A stretch of DNA of 64,000 nucleotides. Source: Azotobacter bryophylli. Its GTDB lineage: Bacteria; Pseudomonadota; Gammaproteobacteria; Pseudomonadales; Pseudomonadaceae. A program made the position numbers and the translations under genes. This document shows, one piece after another, positions 18,054-26,177 of this stretch. The stretch spans positions 62,001-126,000 of the forward strand of contig NZ_JBHRSJ010000012.1 of assembly GCF_042643485.1 (NCBI RefSeq). Direction: 5' to 3'. The notes beneath the pieces are model-generated. The model did no database searches and had not been told where the DNA came from. It saw only the letters and a program-made list of their open reading frames with translations. Every line of letters begins with the position of its first letter. The stretch's first letter is position 1.

Positions 18054-18410
18054 ATGCTGAAGAACCGCTTCCTGCTGCCTGCCAGCTTCGCCCTGCTGCC
18101 CGCTGCCGTCATGGTGCTGGCGAACCAGGACTGGGGCGCCTACGACACCGGCCAGACGCTGATCCTCAGGGGACCGCTGAAGGAGGTGCGCTACGAAGAC
18201 CCGCAGGCCCGGGTCAGCCTCGATTACCAAGGCAAGGAGTGGACCGTGGTGCTGGGCCCGCTCTCGCGCCTGGAGTCGCGCGGCATGACGAGCACGGACC
18301 TGAAGCCGGGCCGGCCGGTCACCCTGGTCGGCCACCCGCGCAAGGACGGCACCCCGGAACTGCGCGCCGAGCGCATCGTCCTCGACGGCCGCACCCTGGA
18401 GCTGCGCTAG
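18054..18410 (+). CDS. Small secreted DUF6152-like protein
   Basis: 118-aa protein with an N-terminal signal sequence (LKNRFLLPASFALLPAAVMVLA) and a small beta-rich mature domain. Patterns such as WGAYDTGQTLILRGPLKEV and NPH/DPQ-like turns resemble DUF6152, an OB-fold-like periplasmic family of unknown role. Assignment is from pattern memory. ATG at 18054 opens the signal peptide; an in-frame GTG/ATG further upstream would only lengthen it. It converges with the lipase gene, whose stop is one base away. Confidence 0.75.
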   Translation: MLKNRFLLPASFALLPAAVMVLANQDWGAYDTGQTLILRGPLKEVRYEDPQARVSLDYQGKEWTVVLGPLSRLESRGMTSTDLKPGRPVTLVGHPRKDGTPELRAERIVLDGRTLELR

Positions 18411-18411
18411 G

Positions 18412-19293
18412 CTACAGCCCGGCCTCGGCCAGGCGGCGGGCGTGCTCGACGAACAGACCGACCGGGTCCGCTCCCAGCCCGACCGGGCCGAGGCGCTGGT
18501 TGACGATGTCCAGGTGATCGAAGGGATAGTTCGACCCGATGACCTTGCCCAGGTGGGAGCTGAAGCGCCCGACCATCCCATCGTTCTGCCCGGCCTCGTG
18601 CTGGAACAGCCGGGCCAGCCGCCGGCACAGGAGGTGTCCCGGATCGAGGCGCCTGAGACCTCGCTCGATCTGCGGCTGGAGGATGCCGCTCCAGGAGTAG
18701 TAGCGCACGCCGTCGACCTCCTCGGCACCCTCGCCGCCCCAGCGCTTCGGCAGGCCCTGGGGATAGCGCGCGTTGAACGCCGCCATGCCTTCGCTGGACA
18801 GCGCCAGCAGGGACGCCGGGCCGTCGAGGGGAAGTCGCGGCCCGATGCCTTCCAGACGTTCCATGATCCGCGCCACCCCCTCGAAGGCCCCGGCCAGCAG
18901 GCGCTCGCGGCGACCGTCGGGCTGCAGCCGGTGGTGCAGCAGATCGGCCACCTCGGAGCCCCGATTCGGCGAAGCCACCGCCGTCACCGAGGCGACCCAG
19001 GCCGGGCACCTGGCCGCCGCGTAGCGCGCCGCCAGACCGCCCTGGCTGTGGCCGATCAGGTTGACCCGGGACGCACCGCTGGCAGCGAGAATCCCGGCGA
19101 TGCGTACCAGCAGCTGCTCGCCCAGCGCCTCGTTGTCGTGCAGCGCGGACAGGCGCACCGGATAGACCGTAGCCCCCTGGCGCTGCAGGGCGACGTCGAT
19201 GCCGCCCCAGTAGGAAAACCCGGCCACCCGCACGAAGCCCAGCAGGCCGGGCACCAACAGGATGGGGTAACGCGGTCTCGCCGACTCGCCCAT
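18412..19293 (-). CDS. Family I.1-type triacylglycerol lipase without signal peptide
   Basis: 293-aa alpha/beta hydrolase closely patterned on Pseudomonas family I.1 lipases: YPILLVPGLLGF oxyanion region, nucleophile S83 in GHSQGG, acid D238 (QNDGMVG), histidine H260 (FDHLDIVNQ), and the conserved FNARYPQGLP and YYSWSG. Unlike secreted LipA it has no signal peptide, and the two cysteines of the LipA disulfide are replaced (RWGGEG, GRFSSHLG), as in Proteus-type lipases that need no foldase. No lif gene is adjacent. ATG at 19293 follows a strong AAGGAGG. Catalytic triad positions are counted from the sequence; substrate is inferred. Confidence 0.9.
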   Translation of the reverse strand: MGESARPRYPILLVPGLLGFVRVAGFSYWGGIDVALQRQGATVYPVRLSALHDNEALGEQLLVRIAGILAASGASRVNLIGHSQGGLAARYAAARCPAWVASVTAVASPNRGSEVADLLHHRLQPDGRRERLLAGAFEGVARIMERLEGIGPRLPLDGPASLLALSSEGMAAFNARYPQGLPKRWGGEGAEEVDGVRYYSWSGILQPQIERGLRRLDPGHLLCRRLARLFQHEAGQNDGMVGRFSSHLGKVIGSNYPFDHLDIVNQRLGPVGLGADPVGLFVEHARRLAEAGL

Positions 19294-19432
19294 GCTCGCC
19301 TCCTTCGCGCTCGCACTCGCCAACCATACTCCGACGCCGGTCCGATGGGCGCTTCGCGGCGCCGGCCGCCGCGTAACTTTGCCCGATTCGCCAGTCGAAA
19401 CCGTTGTGGCTTCCCCCTAGAGGAGTACCGAC

Positions 19433-19831
19433 ATGCCCCAAGGCGACAAGTCCAAGTACACCGACAAGCAGAAGCGCAAGGCCGCCCATATCGAGGAAAG
19501 CTACGAGGCACGTGGCGTTCCCGAGGAAGAGGCCGAAGCCCGGGCCTGGGCGACGGTGAACAAGCAGTCCGGCGGCGGCGAGAAGAGTGGCTCGGGACGC
19601 CGGAAGAACGAAACCGCCAAGCGGGCCGACCGCAAGGATTCCGCCCGCCGGGCGGCGGCGACCCGCCAGGGGCACTCGCCCAACCGCGGTTCGGCGCAGG
19701 CCCGGCGCGAGTCCGGGAGCACCTCGCTGGCCGAGTTGAGCCGCGCCGACCTGCTCGAACGCGCCGCGGAACTCGGCGTGCGCGGTCGCTCGCGCATGCG
19801 CAAGGCGGAGCTGATCGAAGCGCTGAGCTGA
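19433..19831 (+). CDS. Small basic protein with C-terminal Rho N-terminal-like domain
   Basis: 132-aa, strongly charged. The N-terminal block (KYTDKQKRKAAHIEESYEAR, AEARAWATVNKQ) is a conserved family often labelled plasmid stabilisation protein. The middle is a disordered Lys/Arg/Ser/Gly stretch. The last ~35 residues (ELSRADLLERAAELGVRGRS, then KAELIEAL) form a SAP-like Rho N-terminal fold that binds nucleic acid in other proteins. Function is unknown; chromosomal nucleic-acid binding is a reasonable guess. Strong ribosome site GAGGAG. Its TGA abuts the stop of the convergent BtuF-like gene with no gap. Confidence 0.82.
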   Translation: MPQGDKSKYTDKQKRKAAHIEESYEARGVPEEEAEARAWATVNKQSGGGEKSGSGRRKNETAKRADRKDSARRAAATRQGHSPNRGSAQARRESGSTSLAELSRADLLERAAELGVRGRSRMRKAELIEALS

Positions 19832-20629
19832 TCAGGGGCCTGCCCGGTCGAGTAGTTGGCAGAGCTGGCGGGTCGCCTGGAGCATCTGCAGGCTCGGCCG
19901 CTCGAGGCCGCGGTCGGGCACCACCCAGACTCGCCCGTCGCGCACCGCACGCAACTGCGGCCAGGCCTGCCAGACGGCGACCTGCTCCGGCCGGTCGACC
20001 AGGATCACCGCCGGATCGCGGGCCAGCACCGCCTCCAGGGATACCTGCGGCGCCGGCAGGGCGAGATCGGCGAAGACGTTGCGCGCCCCGCAGACCTCGA
20101 GCGCATCGCTGATGACCTGGCGGCCGCCGATGGTGTACAGGGGCTGATCCCAGACCTGATAGAACACCGGCAACGGCGCCGTGCGCCGGTAGCGCTGGCG
20201 CAACTCGCGCAGTTCCCGGCGAAAGCCGTCGGCCAACTGGCGCGCGCGCTCGCCTCGCCCGACTCTCGCGCCCAGCGCCTCGGCTTGGTCGGCGATATCC
20301 TCCAGCCGATGCGGCTCGGCCTCGAACAGCGGAATGCCGAAAGCGACCAGTTGCTCCCGCTGCGCCGCGGAAACGCCGCCCGGCCAGAGCAGGATCAGAT
20401 CGGGGTCCAGAGCGAGCAGGGTTTCCACCTCGAACCGGCCGTAGTTCCCCACCGAGGGCAGCCCGGCCAGTGCCGACGGGCGCTCGCCGGCATCCAGCAG
20501 GCCGACCAGGCGCTCGCCGGCTCCCAGCTCCAGCATCAGCTCGGTCATCGACGGCGCCAGGCTGACCACCCGCTCGGCGGCCGTCAGCGGCAACGCGAGG
20601 CTCAGCAGGACGACCAGCAGCAGGCGCAT
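19832..20629 (-). CDS. BtuF-like cobalamin/siderophore substrate-binding protein
   Basis: 265-aa periplasmic binding protein of the helical-backbone class (BtuF/FhuD fold). The signal peptide is MRLLLVVLLSLALPLTAA; then come RVVSLAPSMTELMLELGAG, GNYGRFEVETLLALDPDLIL and a closing WPQLRAVRDGRVWVVP. These are BtuF traits, so it probably delivers vitamin B12 or a related corrinoid. No btuC or btuD gene is adjacent; it may share an ABC importer elsewhere. ATG overlaps the stop of the upstream membrane-protein gene (TGATG). Confidence 0.87.
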   Translation of the reverse strand: MRLLLVVLLSLALPLTAAERVVSLAPSMTELMLELGAGERLVGLLDAGERPSALAGLPSVGNYGRFEVETLLALDPDLILLWPGGVSAAQREQLVAFGIPLFEAEPHRLEDIADQAEALGARVGRGERARQLADGFRRELRELRQRYRRTAPLPVFYQVWDQPLYTIGGRQVISDALEVCGARNVFADLALPAPQVSLEAVLARDPAVILVDRPEQVAVWQAWPQLRAVRDGRVWVVPDRGLERPSLQMLQATRQLCQLLDRAGP

Positions 20630-21069
20630 CAGGCCAGTTGGCGCGGCAGACGGTAGAGATACAGCAGAAGCAGGCTGCCGAAGGTCAGCAAGAGCGCCGG
20701 AATGCTCTCCAGCCCGAGCACCAGCGCTCCCGCACCGATCCAGGCCGGCAGCGCGGCGCCGAGCAGGGCGTTGCGCCGGCGCCGGGCCAGATGCGCCCAG
20801 GCGGCGGACTCGGCCTCGCCGCCGAAGGACTTCTCGGTGGCGATCAGAGCATGTTTGTAGGCGCGGAACAGCGGCAGGGTGACGAACAGCGAGACCAGCC
20901 CGAGCGCGAACAGCGGCATGCCCAGCTGCGCGTCGCCGTCCAGGCGGAGGCCGGGCAGCAGCGAGAGCAGGACGACCGGCAACAGGGTCAGGAGCAGCTG
21001 GATCCACCAGGCGCGGATCAGGCGCCAGCGCCACTGGCGCCGGATCGGGGGCGATGCGGCTTCGCTCAT
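20629..21069 (-). CDS. Four-helix membrane protein of unknown function
   Basis: 146-aa inner-membrane protein with four predicted transmembrane segments: LIRAWWIQLLLTLLPVVLLS, GMPLFALGLVSLFVTLPLFR, LGAALPAWIGAGALVLGL and ALLLTFGSLLLLYLY. A charged loop lies between the second and third pairs. It belongs with the conserved hypothetical found next to ribA in Pseudomonas. ATG at 21069 follows GGAGA. It overlaps the BtuF-like gene and lies 18 bases from ribA, suggesting a ribA–membrane–binding-protein transcript. No family role was recognised. Confidence 0.8.
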   Translation of the reverse strand: MSEAASPPIRRQWRWRLIRAWWIQLLLTLLPVVLLSLLPGLRLDGDAQLGMPLFALGLVSLFVTLPLFRAYKHALIATEKSFGGEAESAAWAHLARRRRNALLGAALPAWIGAGALVLGLESIPALLLTFGSLLLLYLYRLPRQLA

Positions 21070-21087
21070 CGGCAATCTCCGCCGGGA

Positions 21088-21720
21088 TCAGTTCCCGGAC
21101 AGGGTCTCCGCCTCGGCTTCGGCCTGATGCAGGCTGCCGAGCAGATGTCCGAGCTTGCCGGCCTTGGTCGCCAGGTACTTGCGGTTGTGCGGGTTGAGCC
21201 CGGTCTGCAGCGGCACCCGCTCGGCCACGCGGATGCCGTAGCTCTCCAAAGCCTTGACCTTGCGCGGGTTGTTGGTCATCAGCTTGACCGCGGAGATGCC
21301 GAGGTGCTCCAGCATCGGCAGGCACATGGCGTAGTCGCGCTGGTCGGCCCGGAAGCCGAGACGCTCGTTGGCCTCGACGGTATCGGCGCCGGTGTCCTGC
21401 AGCTGGTAGGCGCGGATCTTGTTCAGCAGACCGATGCCACGCCCTTCCTGGCGCAGATACAGCAGTACGCCGCGCCCTTCGGCGGCGATGGCGCGCAGCG
21501 CCGCCTCGAGCTGGAAGCCGCAATCACAGCGCAGGCTGAACAGGGCGTCGCCGGTCAGGCATTCGGAATGCAAACGCCCCAGCACCGGCGCGCCGTCATC
21601 CACCGTGCCCAGCGTCAGAGCCACGTGCTCCTTGCCGCTGGCTTCCTCGAGAAAGCCATGCATGGTGAAAACGCCGAACGGCGTGGGCAGCTTGGATGCG
21701 GCGACGAAGACGACGGACAC
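21088..21720 (-). CDS. ribA: GTP cyclohydrolase II
   Basis: Opens GTP in the first step of riboflavin synthesis. The 210-aa protein has intact zinc ligands C54, C65 and C67 (SECLTGDALFSLRCDCG), the catalytic LRQEGRGIGL and the substrate motif NNPRKVKALES. Start is GTG at 21720 behind GGAG at 8 bases, giving the familiar VVFVAASKLPTPFG. It stands apart from the rib cluster at 24.5–28.3 kb, whose RibB has a degenerate cyclohydrolase domain, so this is the functional cyclohydrolase here. Confidence 0.97.
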   Translation of the reverse strand: MSVVFVAASKLPTPFGVFTMHGFLEEASGKEHVALTLGTVDDGAPVLGRLHSECLTGDALFSLRCDCGFQLEAALRAIAAEGRGVLLYLRQEGRGIGLLNKIRAYQLQDTGADTVEANERLGFRADQRDYAMCLPMLEHLGISAVKLMTNNPRKVKALESYGIRVAERVPLQTGLNPHNRKYLATKAGKLGHLLGSLHQAEAEAETLSGN

Positions 21721-21785
21721 CGGATTACTCCTGAAAGAGACGGCAAGAATTCATTGTAACAGTCACGCCCTGCTATAGGGCTGCC

Positions 21786-21813
21786 TGATTATCGATCATT
21801 CCTATCGATGCAA
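21786..21813 (-). promoter_or_regulatory. Candidate ribA promoter
   Basis: On the minus strand, -35 TTGCAT (21813–21808), 16-base spacer, -10 TAATCA (21791–21786), about 70 bases before the ribA GTG. A second possible -10 (TACAAT) lies nearer the start but lacks a -35. Confidence 0.38.
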
Positions 21814-21843
21814 CATCGGTGCCGCTTTGCCAGCTTCCGCAGC

Positions 21844-22491
21844 CTAGAGCTTGGACTCCAGCAGCAGCGCCCCCTGCTCTTCCCGCCAGCGCACGCGGTT
21901 GAGGAAGCTCATGCCGAGCAGGGCCGTGCCGGGCGAGCCGCCCTGCAGAACCACCGCCTCGACGCCGAACACTTCGAGCGTGCCGACCTTGACCCGGTCG
22001 AGTTTGATCTGCCAGCCCTGCGCCACGCCGCTCGCGGTATTCACCCGGATCGGCCGGCCGGTGTTCCGGTAATCGATCCCCAGGCGCTGCGCCTGGCCTT
22101 CGTTGAGGGCCACCGACGTGGCGCCGGTATCCACCAGGAACTGCAGGGGCTGGCCGCCGATGGAGCCGGCGACCCAATAGTGCCCGCCTTCGCCGCGGGC
22201 GACGCTCAGACGCGCCTTGCGCGGCGCGGCGAAACCGTCGCTGTACTCGCGGGAGAGACCGTAGCTGCGCTGCTCCCCGTCGACCAGCAGTACCGCGCCG
22301 CGGCTATCGGCGCTGATCACCCGCACCCCGCCGGGACCGACCTGGCCGGCCTTGACCAGCTGCCGCTGGCCGTCCACCTTGAGCACCGCGGCATTGGGAA
22401 ACAGCCCGACCACCTGGACCTGCGGCGCAGCCGGCAGAACGGAGGAGAATGCCAGCGCCAGGCCGGCGACGAACGAACGGAAACGGTACAT
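21844..22491 (-). CDS. Retropepsin-like aspartic protease (clan AA), secreted
   Basis: 215-aa protein with a signal peptide (FVAGLALAFSSVLPAAP). A PilZ/SH3-like N-terminal segment follows, then a retropepsin fold from about residue 95. The active-site signature LVDTGATSVAL is near residue 117, and the conserved GMSFLNRVRW near the end is typical of the TIGR02281 family. One catalytic aspartate per chain implies a dimer. Physiological substrates are unknown. It lies between ribA and pgpA, its usual Pseudomonas position. Confidence 0.88.
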   Translation of the reverse strand: MYRFRSFVAGLALAFSSVLPAAPQVQVVGLFPNAAVLKVDGQRQLVKAGQVGPGGVRVISADSRGAVLLVDGEQRSYGLSREYSDGFAAPRKARLSVARGEGGHYWVAGSIGGQPLQFLVDTGATSVALNEGQAQRLGIDYRNTGRPIRVNTASGVAQGWQIKLDRVKVGTLEVFGVEAVVLQGGSPGTALLGMSFLNRVRWREEQGALLLESKL

Positions 22492-22577
22492 CCTTGCCCT
22501 CGAATTCCCAGTCGAATGAATGGCGCCGGAGCGGGATCGGCTTGGCTGATCCGCCAGGCGTCTCGGCCGCTACGCCA

Positions 22578-23063
22578 TCAGGCCAGTGCCCAGATCAGCG
22601 CCTGCATCGCCAGCCAGGCGAACACGCCCGCCAGCACGTCGTCCAGCATGATGCCGACACCGCCGTGCACGTGTCGGTCGATCCAGTGGATCGGCCAGGG
22701 CTTGGCGATGTCCATCAGGCGGAACATCAAAAATCCCAGCAACAGCCACTGCCAGCCCTCCGGCACCAGCCAGAGGGTGATCCACATACCGACCATCTCG
22801 TCCCAGACGATGCCCTCGTGGTCGTGCACATTGAGATCCGCCGCGACCTTGCCGCATAGCCAGAAGCCGAACAGCATGGTCAGGCCGAGCATCAGCCAGT
22901 AGCCCCAGTCCGGCAGCATCTGCCACAGTGGAATGAACGGTAGCGCGACCAGCGAGCCCCAGGTGCCGGGGGCCTTCGGCAGGGTTCCGGAGCCGAAGCC
23001 GAAGGCCAGGAAATGCCAGGGGTTGCGCCACACCGAATGCGGCACGCTCATGGAGTCAGTCAC
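22578..23063 (-). CDS. pgpA: Phosphatidylglycerophosphatase A
   Basis: 161-aa inner-membrane phosphatase removing phosphate from phosphatidylglycerophosphate in phospholipid synthesis. Family signatures are NPWHFLAFGFGSGTLPKAPGTWGS, split here as NPWHFLAFGFGSG and KAPGTWGS, plus IVWDEMVGMW and FRLMDIAKPWPI. Three or four transmembrane helices are evident. Start is uncertain: GTG at 23063 (behind GGGGG, overlapping the thiL stop) or ATG at 23051. I chose GTG because the ATG has no ribosome site. Confidence 0.95.
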   Translation of the reverse strand: MTDSMSVPHSVWRNPWHFLAFGFGSGTLPKAPGTWGSLVALPFIPLWQMLPDWGYWLMLGLTMLFGFWLCGKVAADLNVHDHEGIVWDEMVGMWITLWLVPEGWQWLLLGFLMFRLMDIAKPWPIHWIDRHVHGGVGIMLDDVLAGVFAWLAMQALIWALA

Positions 23064-24021
23064 TCGAACCCCCGAAATGTTGGTAGCCCTGGCGCCTCGC
23101 TTCGATTTCCCGGCCGGAACCATCCAGCAGATGCACGCCCTCGCCGACTTCGACCCGGCCGATCACCTGGATCGGCCATTGGGCCTGCAGCTCGGCGAGG
23201 AACGCCTCCGGCAGGGTGAAGGCCAACACGTAGTCGTCGCCGCCGCTCAGGGCGCAGGCGAGCGCTTCCTCGCGGTGGAGCAGCGCGCTCAGGGCCTCCG
23301 ACAGCGGCAGGCGCTCCTGCTCGATATACAGCGCGACCCCGGAAGCCCTGGCGATGTGTCCGCAATCGGCGAGCAGACCGTCGGAAACGTCCAGCGCGGC
23401 GCTGGCCTTGCCGCGCAGTTCCAGGCCCAGCGCGAGCTGCGGTCGCGGTGCCCAGTAGCGCGCCAGCAGCGGCTCGGCGATCGCCGCCGCGGCTTGGCGC
23501 CGCCCGGTGATCAGCTGCAGCGCGCCGGCCGCATCGCCGAGCGGACCGCCGACGCAGAGCAGATCGCCCGGCCTGGCGCCGTCGCGGCGCAGCGCCAGGC
23601 CCTGGGGCACCCGCCCCATGACGGTCAGGGTCAGACACAGGGGGCCGCGGGTGGTGTCACCGCCGATCAACGCCAGCCCGCAGGAGCGGGCCTTGTGGTC
23701 GAGACCACGGGCGAAGGCCTCCAGCCAGGCCGGATCGGCCTCCGGCAGGGTCAGCGCGAGGGTGAAGCCGATGGGCCTGGCGCCCATCGCCGCCAGGTCG
23801 CTGGCGGTGGTCGCCAGGGCACGCTGGCCGAGGAGGAAGGGATCGCAGCCGTCGGGGAAATGTACCCCGACGACCAGGGTGTCGGTGGATATCGCCAGCT
23901 GCTCGCCCGGTGGGATCTCCAGCAGGGCGCAGTCGTCGCCGATGCCATAGGCCACGCCCGCGGTCTTCTGGGCACAGGCGGCGGCGGAGAAGTAGCGACG
24001 GATCAGCTCGAACTCGCCCAT
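23056..24021 (-). CDS. thiL: Thiamine-monophosphate kinase
   Basis: 321-aa ATP-dependent kinase forming thiamine diphosphate. Motifs include FELIRRYF at the N-terminus, GIGDDCALL (Mg/phosphate site), STDTLVVGVHFP, GGDTTRG, and ALDVSDGLLADC in the second half. It overlaps pgpA by eight bases and starts nine bases after nusB, so it belongs to the nrdR–rib–nusB–thiL–pgpA gene string. Confidence 0.97.
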   Translation of the reverse strand: MGEFELIRRYFSAAACAQKTAGVAYGIGDDCALLEIPPGEQLAISTDTLVVGVHFPDGCDPFLLGQRALATTASDLAAMGARPIGFTLALTLPEADPAWLEAFARGLDHKARSCGLALIGGDTTRGPLCLTLTVMGRVPQGLALRRDGARPGDLLCVGGPLGDAAGALQLITGRRQAAAAIAEPLLARYWAPRPQLALGLELRGKASAALDVSDGLLADCGHIARASGVALYIEQERLPLSEALSALLHREEALACALSGGDDYVLAFTLPEAFLAELQAQWPIQVIGRVEVGEGVHLLDGSGREIEARRQGYQHFGGSSD

Positions 24022-24030
24022 CGAACCCGC

Positions 24031-24519
24031 TTAGCGCTTGCCGCCGCGCACTTCAGCGGCACGCAGGCGCGGCGCCAGCTTGTCCAGGATGCCGTTGACG
24101 AACTTGTGTCCGTCGGTGGCGCCGAACACCTTGGCCAGCTCGATGCCCTCGTTGATCACCACCCGGTAGGGGACGTCGTGGCGGTTGCGCAGCTCGTAGG
24201 TGGACAGCCGCAGGATCGCCAGCTCGACCGGGTCGATCTCGTCCAGCGGGCGGTCGAGGAAGGACCGGAAATCCTCATCGATCTCGCTCTTCTGCCGCGG
24301 TACGCCGTGCAGGATCTCGTGGAAGTAGGCACCGTCGACCTTGCTGAAATCGTTGTCGACGCGAAACTGCGCCTCGATCTCGTTGAGCGGCTGGCCGGCA
24401 ATATGCCACTGATACAGCGCCTGCATGGCCAGACTGCGCGCCTGGCGACGCGCGGCGGCCTTGCCCTTGGCCGGCTTGGCTGCCTGGTCCTTCGGGCTGT
24501 CGTCGTGATTCGGACTCAC
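24031..24519 (-). CDS. nusB: Transcription antitermination protein NusB
   Basis: 162-aa all-helical protein that binds boxA RNA with NusE (S10) during rRNA antitermination. The N-terminal extension is Lys/Ala/Pro-rich (SPKDQAAKPAKGK). The core has ARRQARSLAMQALYQWHI, LDEIDPVELAILRLSTYEL and GATDGHKFVNGILDKLA. Start is GTG at 24519, overlapping the ribH stop by four bases (GTGA), indicating translational coupling. ribH–nusB order is widely conserved. Confidence 0.97.
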   Translation of the reverse strand: MSPNHDDSPKDQAAKPAKGKAAARRQARSLAMQALYQWHIAGQPLNEIEAQFRVDNDFSKVDGAYFHEILHGVPRQKSEIDEDFRSFLDRPLDEIDPVELAILRLSTYELRNRHDVPYRVVINEGIELAKVFGATDGHKFVNGILDKLAPRLRAAEVRGGKR

Positions 24520-24992
24520 TTGGCCTCCAGGGCCGCCAGCAGGCTGACCATTTCTAGAGCGGACAGGGCCGCTTCGGCGCCCTTGTTGCCGGCCTTGGTG
24601 CCGGAGCGCTCGATGGCCTGCTCGATGGAGTCGACGGTCAGAACGCCGAAGGCCACCGGCACGCCGAACTGCAGGGAAACCTGGGCCAGACCCTTGGTGC
24701 ATTCGCCGGCGACGTATTCGAAGTGCGGGGTGCCACCGCGGATCACCGCGCCGAGGGCGATGATGGCGTCGAATTCGCCGCGCTGGGCGACCTTCTGCGC
24801 CACCAGGGGGATCTCGAACGCACCGGGGGCGCGGACGATGGTCAGCTCGCTCTCGCTGACGCCGTGGCGCACCAGGGTATCGATGGCCCCCTGCACCAGG
24901 CTTTCCACGACAAAGCTGTTGAAGCGGCCGACCACCAGGGCGTAGCGGCCCTTGGCGGCAGTGAAGGTACCTTCGATGGTCTTCAGGGTCAT
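24516..24992 (-). CDS. ribH: 6,7-dimethyl-8-ribityllumazine synthase
   Basis: 158-aa lumazine synthase condensing the RibB product (dihydroxybutanone phosphate) with ribitylamino-uracil; it forms a 60-mer or pentamer. Visible motifs are VVGRFNSFVVESLVQGA, RAPGAFEIPLVAQ, ALGAVIRGGTPHFEYV and FGVLTVDSIEQAIERSGTK. Pseudomonas annotation often calls this gene ribE. A 94-base gap separates it from ribB; nusB overlaps its end. Confidence 0.98.
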   Translation of the reverse strand: MTLKTIEGTFTAAKGRYALVVGRFNSFVVESLVQGAIDTLVRHGVSESELTIVRAPGAFEIPLVAQKVAQRGEFDAIIALGAVIRGGTPHFEYVAGECTKGLAQVSLQFGVPVAFGVLTVDSIEQAIERSGTKAGNKGAEAALSALEMVSLLAALEAK

Positions 24993-25086
24993 TGGCGAAT
25001 CTCGTCTCTAAAGAACCGGGACACGCCGCGGCGCATCCCGAGAATTGAAGCTGGCCCCGCCCGGCGGGAAGGGCCGGCCGGTGGGA

Positions 25087-26166
25087 TCATTCAGCGGGCA
25101 GGTATTCTACAACTTCCAGGTCGAATCCGGATATCGCGTTGAACCGCATGGGCGAGCTCATCAGACGCATCTTGCGCACGCCGAGGTCGCGCAGGATCTG
25201 CGAGCCGACGCCCACGGTGCTGTAGGTCAGCGGCGAGCGCGGACTGCCCTCGCGCAGATGGGCGAGGACCTCGTTGCCGCTCAGCGGATGACCGAGCAGC
25301 AGCACCACGCCGCTGCCGGCCCGGGCCACTTCGGCCATCGCCGCGCGCAGGCTCCAGCGGCCGGGCTGATGGACCATCAGCAGGTCGCGCAGCGGGTCCA
25401 TGTTGTGCACCCGCACCAGGGTCGGCTGGTCGGCCTTGACCTCGCCCATGACCAGCGCCATGTGCACGTCGCCCTCCACTTCGTCGCGGTAGCTCACCAG
25501 GTTGAAGCGGCCAAGCTCGCTGTCCAGCGGCTGCTCGGCGATCCGCTGGACGGTGCGCTCGTGGGTCAGGCGGTAGTGGATCAGCTCGGCGATGGTGCCG
25601 ATCTTCAGGCCGTGCTCGGCGGCGAAGACTTCCAGTTCGGGACGGCGGGCCATGGTGCCGTCGTCGTTCATGATCTCGCAGATCACCCCGGACGGCTGGA
25701 AGCCGGCCAGGCGCGCCAGATCGCAGGCGGCCTCGGTGTGCCCGGCGCGGGCCAGCACGCCGCCGGGCTGAGCCATCAGCGGGAAGATGTGGCCGGGGCT
25801 GACGATGTCCTCGGCCTTGGCGTCCTTGGCCGCGGCGACCTGCACGGTGCGCGCGCGGTCGGCGGCGGAGATGCCGGTGGTGACGCCCTCGGCGGCCTCG
25901 ATGGAAATGGTGAATTTGGTGCCAAAGCCGGAGCCGTTGCGCGGTGCCATCAGCGGCAGATTGAGCTGCTCGCAGCGCTCGCGGCTCATCGGCATGCAAA
26001 TCAGGCCGCGGGCGAAGCGGGCCATGAAATTGATGTGCTCGGCCTGCACGCACTCGGCGGCCATGATGATGTCGCCTTCGTTCTCGCGGTCCTCGTCATC
26101 CATGAGGATGACCATCTTGCCCTGGCGGATGTCTTCGATCAGTTCGTCAATGGTGTTGAGTGCCAT
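25087..26166 (-). CDS. ribB: 3,4-dihydroxy-2-butanone-4-phosphate synthase with degenerate GTP cyclohydrolase II domain
   Basis: 359 aa in two domains. Residues 1–200 are a complete RibB: MDDEDRENEGDIIMAAE (acidic metal loop), GHTEAACDLARLAG and GVICEIMNDDGTMAR. The C-terminal ~150 residues look like cyclohydrolase II but lack the three zinc cysteines; the equivalent stretch reads RVHNMDPLRDLL. They also lack LRQEGRGIGL, replaced by LLGHPLSGNEVL. This matches the RibBX form of gammaproteobacteria, so the second reaction must come from the separate ribA at 21.1 kb. It lies 11 bases after ribE. Confidence 0.95.
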   Translation of the reverse strand: MALNTIDELIEDIRQGKMVILMDDEDRENEGDIIMAAECVQAEHINFMARFARGLICMPMSRERCEQLNLPLMAPRNGSGFGTKFTISIEAAEGVTTGISAADRARTVQVAAAKDAKAEDIVSPGHIFPLMAQPGGVLARAGHTEAACDLARLAGFQPSGVICEIMNDDGTMARRPELEVFAAEHGLKIGTIAELIHYRLTHERTVQRIAEQPLDSELGRFNLVSYRDEVEGDVHMALVMGEVKADQPTLVRVHNMDPLRDLLMVHQPGRWSLRAAMAEVARAGSGVVLLLGHPLSGNEVLAHLREGSPRSPLTYSTVGVGSQILRDLGVRKMRLMSSPMRFNAISGFDLEVVEYLPAE

Positions 26167-26177
26167 CTGGCCACTCC

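Noticed and set aside
19433..19831. Plasmid stabilisation or toxin–antitoxin locus
   Set aside because: Despite the common label of the family, there is no partner gene, and no toxin or antitoxin fold is visible.
22933..24945. 670-codon open frame antisense to pgpA, thiL, nusB and ribH
   Set aside because: It crosses four conserved genes and their overlaps, with no ribosome site or family similarity.
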